Shown: positions 47,159 to 55,026 of the stretch, one piece after another
How positions within the stretch are numbered: position 1 is the stretch's first letter
How the letters are laid out: every line of letters begins with the position of its first letter
Assembly (NCBI RefSeq): GCF_004551525.1
Contig: NZ_SATR01000006.1
Coordinates: 1 to 64,000 of the forward strand
DNA: 64,000 nucleotides
Direction: 5' to 3'
Origin: Vibrio ouci
GTDB lineage: Bacteria > Pseudomonadota > Gammaproteobacteria > Enterobacterales > Vibrionaceae
Program-made: the position numbers and the translations under genes
Notes under the pieces: generated by a model
The model's database searches: none
What the model was told of the DNA's origin: nothing
The model's input: the letters and a program-made list of their open reading frames with translations, nothing else

Positions 47159-47409
47159 ACGCACTCCCGAATGTAAACGTCATAAGTAATCTCCTTAAAA
47201 GTGCAGTTACGTTTCGTGACTGCCCATTCAGAATATGTAGGGTGGAGGTAGAGGTAAAATTGATAATTTTTAAAATCCTTATCAAAAATATTGATATAGG
47301 GGTGGGAGCAGGTAGAATGAAACGGCTTGCGTATCATTGATGATGGATATGTAACTAGTAGAGTTTTTAATGGTGTAAAACTCATGCAATACACAAGGAT
47401 AGGAGTCCT

Positions 47410-48315
47410 ATGCGATACTCATTAAAGCAGCTGACCGTGTTTGATGCTGTTGCGGATACTGGAAGTGTCAGCCTTGCCGCCGATAAGTTAGCTTTAACTC
47501 AATCAGCGACAAGTATGTCGTTAGCTCAATTAGAAAAGATGCTTGGGCGACCTTTATTCGAACGCCAAGGTAAACAGATGGCGTTAACGCATTGGGGCAT
47601 GTGGTTAAGACCTAAGGCCAAACGCTTATTACAAGATGCCCAGCAGATTGAAATGGGCTTTTACGAGCAGCATTTGCTTAGCGGTCACCTTAAGCTAGGG
47701 GCTAGCCAGACTCCCGCAGAACATCTTGTCCCAGACCTTATCAGTATTATTGATAACTCATTTCCAGAAATGCGAATCTCACTAAAGGTAAAAAGTACAG
47801 ACAGTGTGATTGAAGGGGTTTTAGATTATAAATATGACCTCGGTATCATCGAAGGTCGTTGCGATGACAATCGACTTCACCAAGAGGTGTGGTGCCGAGA
47901 CCATTTGACCGTTGTCGCGGCAGCCCATCATCCATTTGCAAAGCAAGAAACGGTCGGCCTAGCCCAACTAGAACAAGCTAAATGGGTATTACGTGAGCAC
48001 GGGAGTGGTACACGGATGATATTCGACAGCTCAATTCATCACTTAATTGAAGATCTTGATGTATGGCGAGAATACGAACACGTTCCAGTACTTCGTAGTA
48101 TGGTTGAGCATGGCCAGTACATCACTTGTTTGCCTTACCTTGACGTTGAACGCTTTATTGAAAGTGGTCATTTAGTTGCGTTAAATGTGCCTGAATTGAA
48201 AATGGAAAGAACGCTCTCTTTCATCTGGCGTGCCGATATGGTTGAAAATCCGCTTGTGGAATGTATCAAAAGAGAAGGCGCAAGGATGATGAAGGGCAAG
48301 CCATCTGTGCTCTGA
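47410..48315 (+). CDS. LysR-family transcriptional regulator (YeiE/CysB-like)
   Basis: The 301-residue protein has an N-terminal winged HTH (LKQLTVFDAVADTGSVSLAADKL; TQSATSMSLAQLEKMLG; PLFERQGKQMALT) and a C-terminal substrate-binding-like effector domain (~90-295). The ~250-bp spacer shared with the divergent FNT-CBS gene contains two AT-rich half-symmetric stretches near 47257-47300 that could be its operators. The effector is unknown. Confidence 0.92.
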   Translation: MRYSLKQLTVFDAVADTGSVSLAADKLALTQSATSMSLAQLEKMLGRPLFERQGKQMALTHWGMWLRPKAKRLLQDAQQIEMGFYEQHLLSGHLKLGASQTPAEHLVPDLISIIDNSFPEMRISLKVKSTDSVIEGVLDYKYDLGIIEGRCDDNRLHQEVWCRDHLTVVAAAHHPFAKQETVGLAQLEQAKWVLREHGSGTRMIFDSSIHHLIEDLDVWREYEHVPVLRSMVEHGQYITCLPYLDVERFIESGHLVALNVPELKMERTLSFIWRADMVENPLVECIKREGARMMKGKPSVL

Positions 48316-48493
48316 TTGGTGATTTTGTTATTACCTATTTCTGTTGAAATATCGATTGCATCACAGGTTTTGTGAAATGAATGTATAAATTAGACTTTAA
48401 AGTGTGATCTGTAATGTGTGATTGCGAGCGGAGTTTCTCTAAGATGCCTACTTGTACTTTTGATGTGTGAAACCACACACTGAGCGAGGCGTA

Positions 48494-48976
48494 ATGAGCA
48501 CTTTATTCGCAATCTCCCTGACTACTGGCATTTTATCTGGGCTTTGGGGCTGGATAGCTGTGACACTTGGACTACTATCGTGGGCTGGGTTTTTAGGCTG
48601 CACAAGCTACTTTGCATCATCTAACGATGGCTTTAAAGGCCTATCAGTAAGTTTGATAACCAATATGAGCGGTGTTTTCTGGGCGATGGTGATCATTCAT
48701 GGTTCGCAATTCGTTTCACTTGAAATCCTAGGCTATGTCATCACCGCTGTTGTTGCATTCTTTATGTGTATTCAGGCGAAACAGTCGTGGCTTGCTTATA
48801 TCCCAGGTACGTTTATCGGATCTTGCGCGACATTTGCTGCCGATGGTAACTGGAAGCTTGTGGTTCCATCACTAATTTTAGGTGGCATTTTTGGTTACCT
48901 AATGAAGGCGAGTGGACTGTGGTTACATCAAAAGTCAAAGCAATCTCAGGTTAATGCAAGTCTACAGACACGGTAG
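48494..48976 (+). CDS. DUF1097 family inner-membrane protein
   Basis: The 160-residue protein has about five membrane helices (MSTLFAISLTTGILSGLWGW; VFWAMVIIHG; YVITAVVAFFMCIQAKQSW; LILGGIFGYLMKASG) and matches DUF1097 (E. coli YcdZ-like). The function is unknown. The ATG at 48494 with GAGGCG before it is preferred to an upstream GTG at 48467. Just upstream, TGTGTG-AAAC-CACACA (48463-48478) is a small perfect inverted repeat. Confidence 0.87.
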   Translation: MSTLFAISLTTGILSGLWGWIAVTLGLLSWAGFLGCTSYFASSNDGFKGLSVSLITNMSGVFWAMVIIHGSQFVSLEILGYVITAVVAFFMCIQAKQSWLAYIPGTFIGSCATFAADGNWKLVVPSLILGGIFGYLMKASGLWLHQKSKQSQVNASLQTR

Positions 48977-49058
48977 TGACCTTAGATAAGTCTCAGCTGT
49001 TTTTGAAAAGGGCAGCTTGGACTACCCCCGATTGATTTGTATCACCGATTTTTGATAC

Positions 49059-49089
49059 GCGGCATCGATAAATTCGATGCCGCTTTTTT
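49059..49089 (+). terminator. Rho-independent terminator after the DUF1097 gene
   Basis: GCGGCATCGA (49059-49068), loop TAAAT, TCGATGCCGC (49074-49083) is followed by six T residues. It overlaps the last bases of the convergent ybjD stop region. Confidence 0.92.
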
Positions 49090-50719
49090 ATGTGTTACCG
49101 TTCGCCATAGTAACGACTCGTTTTAGCGTCCAACGTAACAGTAAAGGAATCCCTTCCACACCTTGCTTCTCACAGTGAGAAACAATCGCCAACGCTAAGT
49201 CGGGTTTAGCAAACTTCTTCAGAACACGAGTGACGACCTTTTTCGCCGGAATAGGATGGTCGAGAGGAATCTTAAGCATGTTTTTAAAGAATTCCTCGAA
49301 GCCATTGTTATAGAGATAGTGCTCGATATCTCTGTCAGGCAGCTCAGTTAGGCGATGTCTTTGTTGATCGTTATCCAATTGGGCCTTCACCGCTGCTGCA
49401 TATTTCTTACCTGCTGCATCGCCATCCGTCACTACGTGCCAATCAATGCCAAACGCTTTAGCCACTTTAATCAAAGATTTCAGTCCGGACTGAGCGAACT
49501 CGATGATTTGCACACCTTCTGCTGCAAGGTTATAGCCACACTGATTAGCAAGCTCATTGAACAGCCAAACTTCGGTTTCACCTTCAACCAATAGCCAACA
49601 GCGAGCAAATAGCGCGCCTGGACGATGAAAGCGAATATGAAAGCCAATTCGACGAAACTCGTCTCGGCCTAATCCTTGGTCTGATAAATAGGTGGTAATA
49701 GTGCGATCGGACTGCCTAACTAAGCGACGAATACTATGCAGTGGAACTTGACCTAATAGATCGCCACTGTTGGTGGTTAAAATCTTCTGCATAGGTAATA
49801 ACTGCAGTAGGCCCCACGCGCGCGCCAAGTGAGTAGGGTGCAAACGTCCTTCGGGATCTTCAATGATCAATAGCGGGCGGGCACATCGCCTTAATGTAGT
49901 GGGACCTTTGGCTTGCAAGTATGCGTTGAGTAGCCCCATAAACAATAGCCGCGTCTGTTTATCTTTGGTTTCTTCGACAACCTCAGAAATACTCTTACTA
50001 CCGGGTGAGGCATTGAAAAAGATCCCATCGCGCTGTTTACGCAGATTACTACGAACGTTGGGCTTAAATGAGAAATAGTGCTCGACCAAAGCATTCATTG
50101 AGCTCAAGCTGCTTCTCATTTCCCCCTTATTGACATGTCCCGGGATCGCCATCAAACGCCGGCAAGTGTTATCGATTCGTTTCTCAACTCGTGCATTAAC
50201 ATCTTTAGTGTTATTGATTGGTCGTTCAAAGCGGCGAGAGTCTTTTAAGCGAATAACCGGATGTAACGACATCAACTCTTGAGCGAGTTTTTCTGAATGG
50301 TGGAGAGGTAAAGGGATACCTTCCAAATCAAGAAATGAATAGCGAGTTACGATATCGTAGCCATCTCTTGACGCACTTAACCGGTAAATAATCCGATTTA
50401 CACCATTTCCATCTTGAACCCAGATAGGTTTGATTCTTCTGTATCGGCCTGAATGGATTTCATTTTTGTCGGTAGAAATCAGGCTCAATACGATTTGTAA
50501 GTGCTGAGTTTGTGGGTGCGAGACGGAATAGTCGACATGAAAGTCCGCCATTTCGAAGTTGTAAGGGTCACCTTCAGGTGGGAGTGCGACAGAAAGCGCA
50601 TCCAATAGTGATGATTTACCCCAAGTGTTCTCACCGATCAAAGTAGTGAGCTCATCAAAGGCAATAGATAAACGTTTGATTCCGCGAAAACCAGATATTT
50701 CGATTCGCTCAAGCTTCAT
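49088..50719 (-). CDS. ybjD: OLD-family ATP-dependent endonuclease-like protein (YbjD, DUF2813)
   Basis: The 543-residue protein has an N-terminal ABC/SMC-like ATPase with P-loop GENTWGKSSLLD (residues ~29-40), an intervening DUF2813 region, and a C-terminal TOPRIM nuclease domain with LLVEGETEVWL (residues ~368-378) and VTDGDAAGKKY. A Walker B-like LLIIEDPEGRLHPTHLARAW is at ~285-304. OLD proteins act in DNA repair or phage defence; YbjD's own function is not established. Length is close to E. coli YbjD (552). Confidence 0.92.
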   Translation of the reverse strand: MKLERIEISGFRGIKRLSIAFDELTTLIGENTWGKSSLLDALSVALPPEGDPYNFEMADFHVDYSVSHPQTQHLQIVLSLISTDKNEIHSGRYRRIKPIWVQDGNGVNRIIYRLSASRDGYDIVTRYSFLDLEGIPLPLHHSEKLAQELMSLHPVIRLKDSRRFERPINNTKDVNARVEKRIDNTCRRLMAIPGHVNKGEMRSSLSSMNALVEHYFSFKPNVRSNLRKQRDGIFFNASPGSKSISEVVEETKDKQTRLLFMGLLNAYLQAKGPTTLRRCARPLLIIEDPEGRLHPTHLARAWGLLQLLPMQKILTTNSGDLLGQVPLHSIRRLVRQSDRTITTYLSDQGLGRDEFRRIGFHIRFHRPGALFARCWLLVEGETEVWLFNELANQCGYNLAAEGVQIIEFAQSGLKSLIKVAKAFGIDWHVVTDGDAAGKKYAAAVKAQLDNDQQRHRLTELPDRDIEHYLYNNGFEEFFKNMLKIPLDHPIPAKKVVTRVLKKFAKPDLALAIVSHCEKQGVEGIPLLLRWTLKRVVTMANGNT

Positions 50720-50930
50720 TGAATCACTCCATTACGTCATTTCTATATTAAGCATAATAGAATTTTCCTGTTATAGCAGACATTTAGCTCACAAACTCGC
50801 ATCAATACTGGATAGGGTATTGTCAATAAGTGAGTGATTTTGCTCAAAGATATCAATGTATATGAAACGTCATGTTTAATATAAATGTGAAATATAATGA
50901 ATCTGTCACATTGGTTGCGGTAGGATGTGA

Positions 50931-52700
50931 GTGAAAAGAGAGATGAATATGACAGATAAAAAGAACAAAACGACAAAGCTAAGAATAGCGCACATTAATG
51001 ACACACACTCATACTTTGAACCTACGTCGCTGCAACTCACCATTGATGTAAACGGAGAAAAACTCTCTCCATTTGTCAGTGCTGGTGGCTTTGCGCGTAT
51101 CGCGACACGCGTAGAACAATTACGCCAACAAGCTCAATCACAAAGTACAGAACTCCTATTTTTGCATGCCGGTGACTGCTTTCAAGGCACGCTTTACTTC
51201 TCCCTGTTTAAAGGTGAAGCCAATGCGACCTTGCTCAATAGCCTCAAGATTGATGCTATGGCACTAGGTAATCATGAACTCGATATGGGTAACGAACCCG
51301 TTGCTCAGTTTGCCCAACAAATCGAATTCCCACTGCTTGCGGGTAACTGGGATCTTTCAAATGAGTTAACATCCAAATCGATTCGCCTTGCTGATAACCC
51401 GAGTGTTATCGCCTATAACAGCGCAACTAAGGCCGCCAATTGGATTGAGAAATCGGTTGATGGTGACAAGGTGGCGATATTCTCTTTAGCCCTAGACAAA
51501 ATGGCTGATATCTCTAATCCAGATATCGATACACCTTTCATCAATGCGATTGAAACGGCGAAGCTGACTGTGGAACAGATACAAGCAGCGGGTATCAATA
51601 AGATTATCTTGTTAAGCCATATGGGCTATGACGCTGACCTAGATCTCGCTAATCATGTTGATGGTATTAGCGTGATTGTTGGTGGACACAGTCATAGGTT
51701 ACAGGGTGACTTTAGCAGTCTAGGGTTAATTAAAGACGATGAGTACGGTGTAAGAGTCAACAATACCTATGTGGTACAAGCTGGTTACCACGCTTTGAGT
51801 CTTGGTCACTGCGATATTGAGTTTAATCAAGATGGTTCTGTGGCTACGTTCAATGGCAAAAACGAGTTGCTACTTGGGCGACGCCTGTTTATCGACGCCA
51901 GCATGAGTCAAACACACAGTGAAACGCCGTATCAACTGGCACGAAACTTTATCGATAACCATCCGAATGTGGTGGTATGTAAAAAAGATCGCGCGCTTCA
52001 ATCGATTCTTGAAGAAAAATACATTTCGCGAGTACGGATACTGCAAAAAGAGATCATCGCGAGTGCCAACCAAAAACTGCGTCATGTTCGCGTGCCTGAT
52101 CAGCAAGGGCCTAGTCAACTAGCGCCGCTAGTCGCGGAATCCTTTACCTATAAAATGACGCAGTTAGGTCATAAGGTCGATTTCGCCATTCATAATGCGG
52201 GTGGCGTTAGGAACTCACTTAATGCCGGTGATGTTTCGGTGGCAGACGTTGCCGGAAAGCTGCTGCCATTTGCCGTTCCCATTGGTGTATATAAGATCAA
52301 GGGAGAATTCTTGCCTCTTATCATCGAAGGCGCGATTAATAATGCTTTGAACAATGGCGTCAATGGTACTGGGGACGGTTCTTATCCATACACAAATAAC
52401 CTTCGTTTTAAGTACGTCTACGAAGCTGAAGCTGGCAATCGAGTGCAACAGATGGAAATTCGTGATGCACAAGGCGTTTGGCAACCTGTTGAATCAAATA
52501 AAATTTATACAGGGACATCGTCGGCTTATACCATGAAGGGCAAAGAAGGCTATGAAGCGATTCTAAACATGCAAGGGGAAGGGTTAATCACAATTGTTTC
52601 CATGGCTGATTGTTTTATTGAGCTACTTAGCAAAATGCCAGGTGTACTTAACCGCGACCAGCGCAGCGAACAAAAAAGGCAATGGCATAAAGGTTGCTAA
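50931..52700 (+). CDS. 5'-nucleotidase / UDP-sugar hydrolase-like metallophosphoesterase
   Basis: The ~589-residue protein has the UshA two-domain plan. An N-terminal calcineurin-like domain carries IAHINDTHSYFEP, HAGDCFQGT, ALGNHELDMGNE, LLSHMGYDAD and GGHSHR; the C-terminal 5_nucleotid_C domain carries HNAGGVRNSLNAGDVS and TSSAYTMKGKEGY. Unlike UshA it has no signal peptide, so it is predicted cytoplasmic. GTG 50931 (AGGA six bases upstream), ATG 50943 and ATG 50949 are candidate starts. No partner gene is apparent; the ~210-bp spacer from ybjD is a divergent promoter region. Confidence 0.9.
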   Translation: MKREMNMTDKKNKTTKLRIAHINDTHSYFEPTSLQLTIDVNGEKLSPFVSAGGFARIATRVEQLRQQAQSQSTELLFLHAGDCFQGTLYFSLFKGEANATLLNSLKIDAMALGNHELDMGNEPVAQFAQQIEFPLLAGNWDLSNELTSKSIRLADNPSVIAYNSATKAANWIEKSVDGDKVAIFSLALDKMADISNPDIDTPFINAIETAKLTVEQIQAAGINKIILLSHMGYDADLDLANHVDGISVIVGGHSHRLQGDFSSLGLIKDDEYGVRVNNTYVVQAGYHALSLGHCDIEFNQDGSVATFNGKNELLLGRRLFIDASMSQTHSETPYQLARNFIDNHPNVVVCKKDRALQSILEEKYISRVRILQKEIIASANQKLRHVRVPDQQGPSQLAPLVAESFTYKMTQLGHKVDFAIHNAGGVRNSLNAGDVSVADVAGKLLPFAVPIGVYKIKGEFLPLIIEGAINNALNNGVNGTGDGSYPYTNNLRFKYVYEAEAGNRVQQMEIRDAQGVWQPVESNKIYTGTSSAYTMKGKEGYEAILNMQGEGLITIVSMADCFIELLSKMPGVLNRDQRSEQKRQWHKGC

Positions 52701-52747
52701 ATAATCTCTGGGTTCATGCTATGTATGAATAATACTCAGGGGGTATT

Positions 52748-52843
52748 ATGTGGAGTCGAGATTGGATTGATGTAGCGGTCGTTGTTAGTTGGATTGGCGT
52801 ATGGTCTGCACTTGTCTACTTTGTTCCTATTGGTGGCGTATAG
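52748..52843 (+). CDS. Possible 31-residue membrane peptide
   Basis: ATG 52748 follows a strong Shine-Dalgarno (AGGGGGTATT) and encodes MWSRDWIDVAVVVSWIGVWS then ALVYFVPIGGV. The core is one hydrophobic helix with short polar ends. An independent terminator lies 32 bp downstream. It sits 47 bp after the nucleotidase and upstream of the Mn2+ riboswitch. It is shorter than normal ORF cut-offs and I know no named family. Confidence 0.6.
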   Translation: MWSRDWIDVAVVVSWIGVWSALVYFVPIGGV

Positions 52844-52874
52844 GGTTGAAACAACCAAGCCAATAGTGTTGAGT

Positions 52875-52904
52875 AAAAGGAGCATTTTTTTGCTCCTTTT
52901 TGAT
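52875..52904 (+). terminator. Rho-independent terminator after the nucleotidase/membrane-peptide unit
   Basis: AAAAGGAGCA (52875-52884), loop TTTTTT, TGCTCCTTTT (52891-52900) continues into T residues. Confidence 0.88.
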
Positions 52905-52944
52905 TTTTCTTATAGACGAATTCAATTTTCAGGCATAAAATCCG

Positions 52945-53125
52945 CCTTGTTTGGGGAGTAGTCGCCTCTGGTTTACTTATCGTCATCTCGTTAGACGTCG
53001 TTCTATCCGGTAAGTATAAGTATGTACACTGAATCACTCAGTTAGGCATATTTCGACGAGACCAACGCAATCAATGTTACCTAGCTTAACCGCTGGGTAA
53101 TGAGTTTGTTTGCGGTAGGGATCGT
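52945..53125 (+). ncRNA. yybP-ykoY (Mn2+-sensing) riboswitch
   Basis: The leader of the TerC/Alx gene starts with the conserved yybP-ykoY element TTTGGGGAGTAGTCGCC (52950-52966). Variable stems follow, then a second conserved side around ATTTCGACGAGACC and the closing helix near AACCGCTGGGTAA. This riboswitch class senses Mn2+ with a pH contribution, and it precedes alx/mntP-type genes in many bacteria. Boundaries are approximate because pairing was judged by eye. The full gap 52844-53168 also holds the terminator before it and the expression platform after it. Confidence 0.82.
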
Positions 53126-53164
53126 CACACATCTTTAGTTCCTCGATCCCTCCGCCTTTGGAGG
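53117..53164 (+). promoter_or_regulatory. Riboswitch expression platform sequestering the alx ribosome-binding site
   Basis: AGGGATCG (53117-53124) can pair with CGATCCCT (53144-53151), and CCTCC (53149-53153) can pair with the Shine-Dalgarno GGAGG (53160-53164), which is 4 bases before the ATG. The two helices share bases 53149-53151 and so compete. This fits translational control in which Mn2+ binding frees the ribosome-binding site (inference). Confidence 0.7.
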
Positions 53165-53168
53165 ATAC

Positions 53169-54128
53169 ATGACCCCAATTACTTACTTCAGTTTCGGTTT
53201 ATTGACGCTTACTCTGGTCGCTCTGGACATTTGGCAAACTCGTGGTGGAAAGATAACCATCAAGAAAGCCGCTGTATGGAGTCTATTTTGGTTTGCACTC
53301 GCGTTTTTGTTTGCCGCTACTATTTACCTATTCTGGGATGTGTACGCACCTGGCAGTGAATACACAGCAGAAAAAGCGACACTATCGTTTATTACCGGCT
53401 ATCTGCTTGAGAAATCACTGAGCGTAGATAACTTGTTCGTGTTTGCGATTATTTTCCATCAATATGCAGTACCAGAGCATTTACGTCCAAGAGCGTTGCT
53501 ATGGGGTGTGATTGGTGCGCTAGTGTTACGTGCAATCATGATTGCGGTCGGCGCTCAGCTCCTTGCTCAGTATCACTGGATTCTTTACCTATTCGCTTCG
53601 TTCTTGATTTGGACGGGTATCCAGTTAGCACGTGACAAAGGCGAAGACGAAATCAATCCACTGCCTGAGCGCATTATTCGTAAACTTGTTCCGGTTTCCG
53701 ATAGCTACGCAGGTAATGCGTTGACGATCGTTGAACAGGGTAAGCGCATCGCGACGCCAATGTTCATCGTGATTGCGGTGATCGCGTTTATGGACGTGAT
53801 GTTTGCTCTTGACTCTATTCCAGCGATCTTTGCAGTAACAAGAGAGCCGTTCTTAGTCTTGGCTGCAAACGTATTTGCTTTGCTTGGTTTGCGTTCTCTG
53901 TACTTTGTACTTCAGGGTATGATGGATAAGTTTATCTACCTCAAACCTGCGCTATCGTTCATTATGATATTTATTGGTATCAAGATGATGTTAGTAGGTT
54001 CAGCATGGGAAATCCCAACAGCAGTATCATTACTTGTGCTATTGGCGACGATGACAGTGGCGGTGATTGCTTCAATCATTAAGCAAAAAAATGGTTTGCA
54101 AGAAACAACAGTAACTGTTGATAAATAA
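53169..54128 (+). CDS. alx: TerC-family membrane protein (Alx-like, Mn2+ export)
   Basis: The 319-residue protein has about nine membrane helices and the TerC hallmarks GYLLEKSLSVDNLFVFAIIF (residues ~77-96) and FALDSIPAIFAVTREPF (residues ~216-232), whose acidic residues likely bind metal. E. coli Alx exports excess Mn2+ and is controlled by the same class of riboswitch, which is present here. It is monocistronic. Confidence 0.93.
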   Translation: MTPITYFSFGLLTLTLVALDIWQTRGGKITIKKAAVWSLFWFALAFLFAATIYLFWDVYAPGSEYTAEKATLSFITGYLLEKSLSVDNLFVFAIIFHQYAVPEHLRPRALLWGVIGALVLRAIMIAVGAQLLAQYHWILYLFASFLIWTGIQLARDKGEDEINPLPERIIRKLVPVSDSYAGNALTIVEQGKRIATPMFIVIAVIAFMDVMFALDSIPAIFAVTREPFLVLAANVFALLGLRSLYFVLQGMMDKFIYLKPALSFIMIFIGIKMMLVGSAWEIPTAVSLLVLLATMTVAVIASIIKQKNGLQETTVTVDK

Positions 54129-54415
54129 ACTAATTATCTTGCGAGTGACTTCCTGCTTTCGATTGCGAATGTTTGTAAAACATTTGTGATCTAAAGCAGG
54201 GGTTATCGCGATGGGGAAAATAGTAATTCATTTATTGTAGTTGGTTATGCGCCTGAGTGAGCCTTTTGTGCATAATTGGAAAATTGCACTGTTAACGCAT
54301 TGTTTCATTAGAAAAAGTAATTCGAAAAACCAAAAATAGTCATTTTTTGTGCAAATAAATATTGCCTATTATTGCCTCAACAAAACGAATTACACCAGTT
54401 TATAGAGAGGCAATC
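54129..54415. other. Intergenic region before the DUF1127-like gene
   Basis: This is 287 bp of AT-rich DNA. No hairpin with a clear T-run follows alx, and no ORF with a ribosome-binding site is present. It presumably holds the promoter of the small gene at 54416. Confidence 0.4.
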
Positions 54416-54607
54416 ATGGCACAAGCAATGCAAATGGGTACTATCGACGCACCTATCTCTATGGATAAAAAAACCTACGCGGTTTCTTTCAAAGGATTGA
54501 TTGCACACTTATTAGATATTCTTTTCACTGACAACAGCGAACCACGTGCGTACTACGCAAATGATTTGTCTGGTCACATGCAGAAAGATATCGGTCTATA
54601 TCGTTAA
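54416..54607 (+). CDS. Small protein with DUF1127-like C-terminus (63 aa)
   Basis: The start at 54416 follows AGAGAGG. The 63-residue protein MAQAMQMGTIDAPIS... ends in DLSGHMQKDIGLYR, close to the DUF1127 C-terminal pattern (L-x-D-x-x-L-K-D-I-G-L-x-R). DUF1127 proteins are small, often stress- or phosphate-related RNA-binding candidates, but the N-terminal half differs from the usual arginine-rich form. It has its own terminator. Confidence 0.8.
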   Translation: MAQAMQMGTIDAPISMDKKTYAVSFKGLIAHLLDILFTDNSEPRAYYANDLSGHMQKDIGLYR

Positions 54608-54624
54608 TTCGAACGAGCAGATTT

Positions 54625-54658
54625 CAAAAACGCCAGCTAGGAATAGCTGGCGTTTTTT
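54625..54658 (+). terminator. Rho-independent terminator after the DUF1127-like gene
   Basis: AAAAACGCCAGCTA, loop GGAA, TAGCTGGCGTTTTTTT is a strong stem with eight T residues. Confidence 0.95.
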
Positions 54659-54842
54659 TATGCTTGTAGGAAATGAAAAGTGCATTGGCTTACGATGGGA
54701 ATTCGATAACAGACATGGCACAAGATCATGTTTCTCATAATTGAGGCACTTTGTTGTAATCCTACAGCTCGTCATCGCTCTACTGCTACAAAGTGTTGTA
54801 TAACTCACTTTTTTTGCCATAGCTGTGTAATGTACTGATCTA

Positions 54843-54929
54843 ATTCATCCTCTTCAATGTGAGCTTAAATCCAAAACTGAATCTACTCCTTTTGATCTAC
54901 GCCCATGGATCACTTTGCATAGGATGAGG
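54843..54929. promoter_or_regulatory. Possible MalT boxes upstream of pulA
   Basis: A minus-strand GAGGATGAAT (54852-54843) and a plus-strand TAGGATGAGG (54920-54929) each hold the GGATGA core of the MalT consensus GGGGATGAGG (7-8 of 10 matches). They lie ~100-180 bp before the pullulanase start at 55027. MalT-controlled pullulanase genes are well known in enterics. The rest of the gap 54659-55026 shows nothing else nameable. Confidence 0.5.
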
Positions 54930-55026
54930 TGTTATTTTGATATCCACATATAACGTCAACTTGAGGATTTTTGACTTTATTTCAAAGAGTTCAACCTCAC
55001 GACGTGAATTTAGAATGGATATAACA

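Noticed and set aside
49088..50719. Phage-defence island around the OLD-family gene
   Set aside because: YbjD is a common chromosomal gene in gammaproteobacteria and no partner nuclease/helicase (GajB, etc.), integrase or att site is nearby.
52816..53037. Minus-strand 73-codon ORF opposite the riboswitch
   Set aside because: The open frame is explained by the structured leader and terminator; it has no ribosome-binding site.
54937..55026. 30-residue extension before the pullulanase signal peptide
   Set aside because: It would place a charged segment before a perfect lipoprotein signal; the ATG at 55027 gives the standard start.
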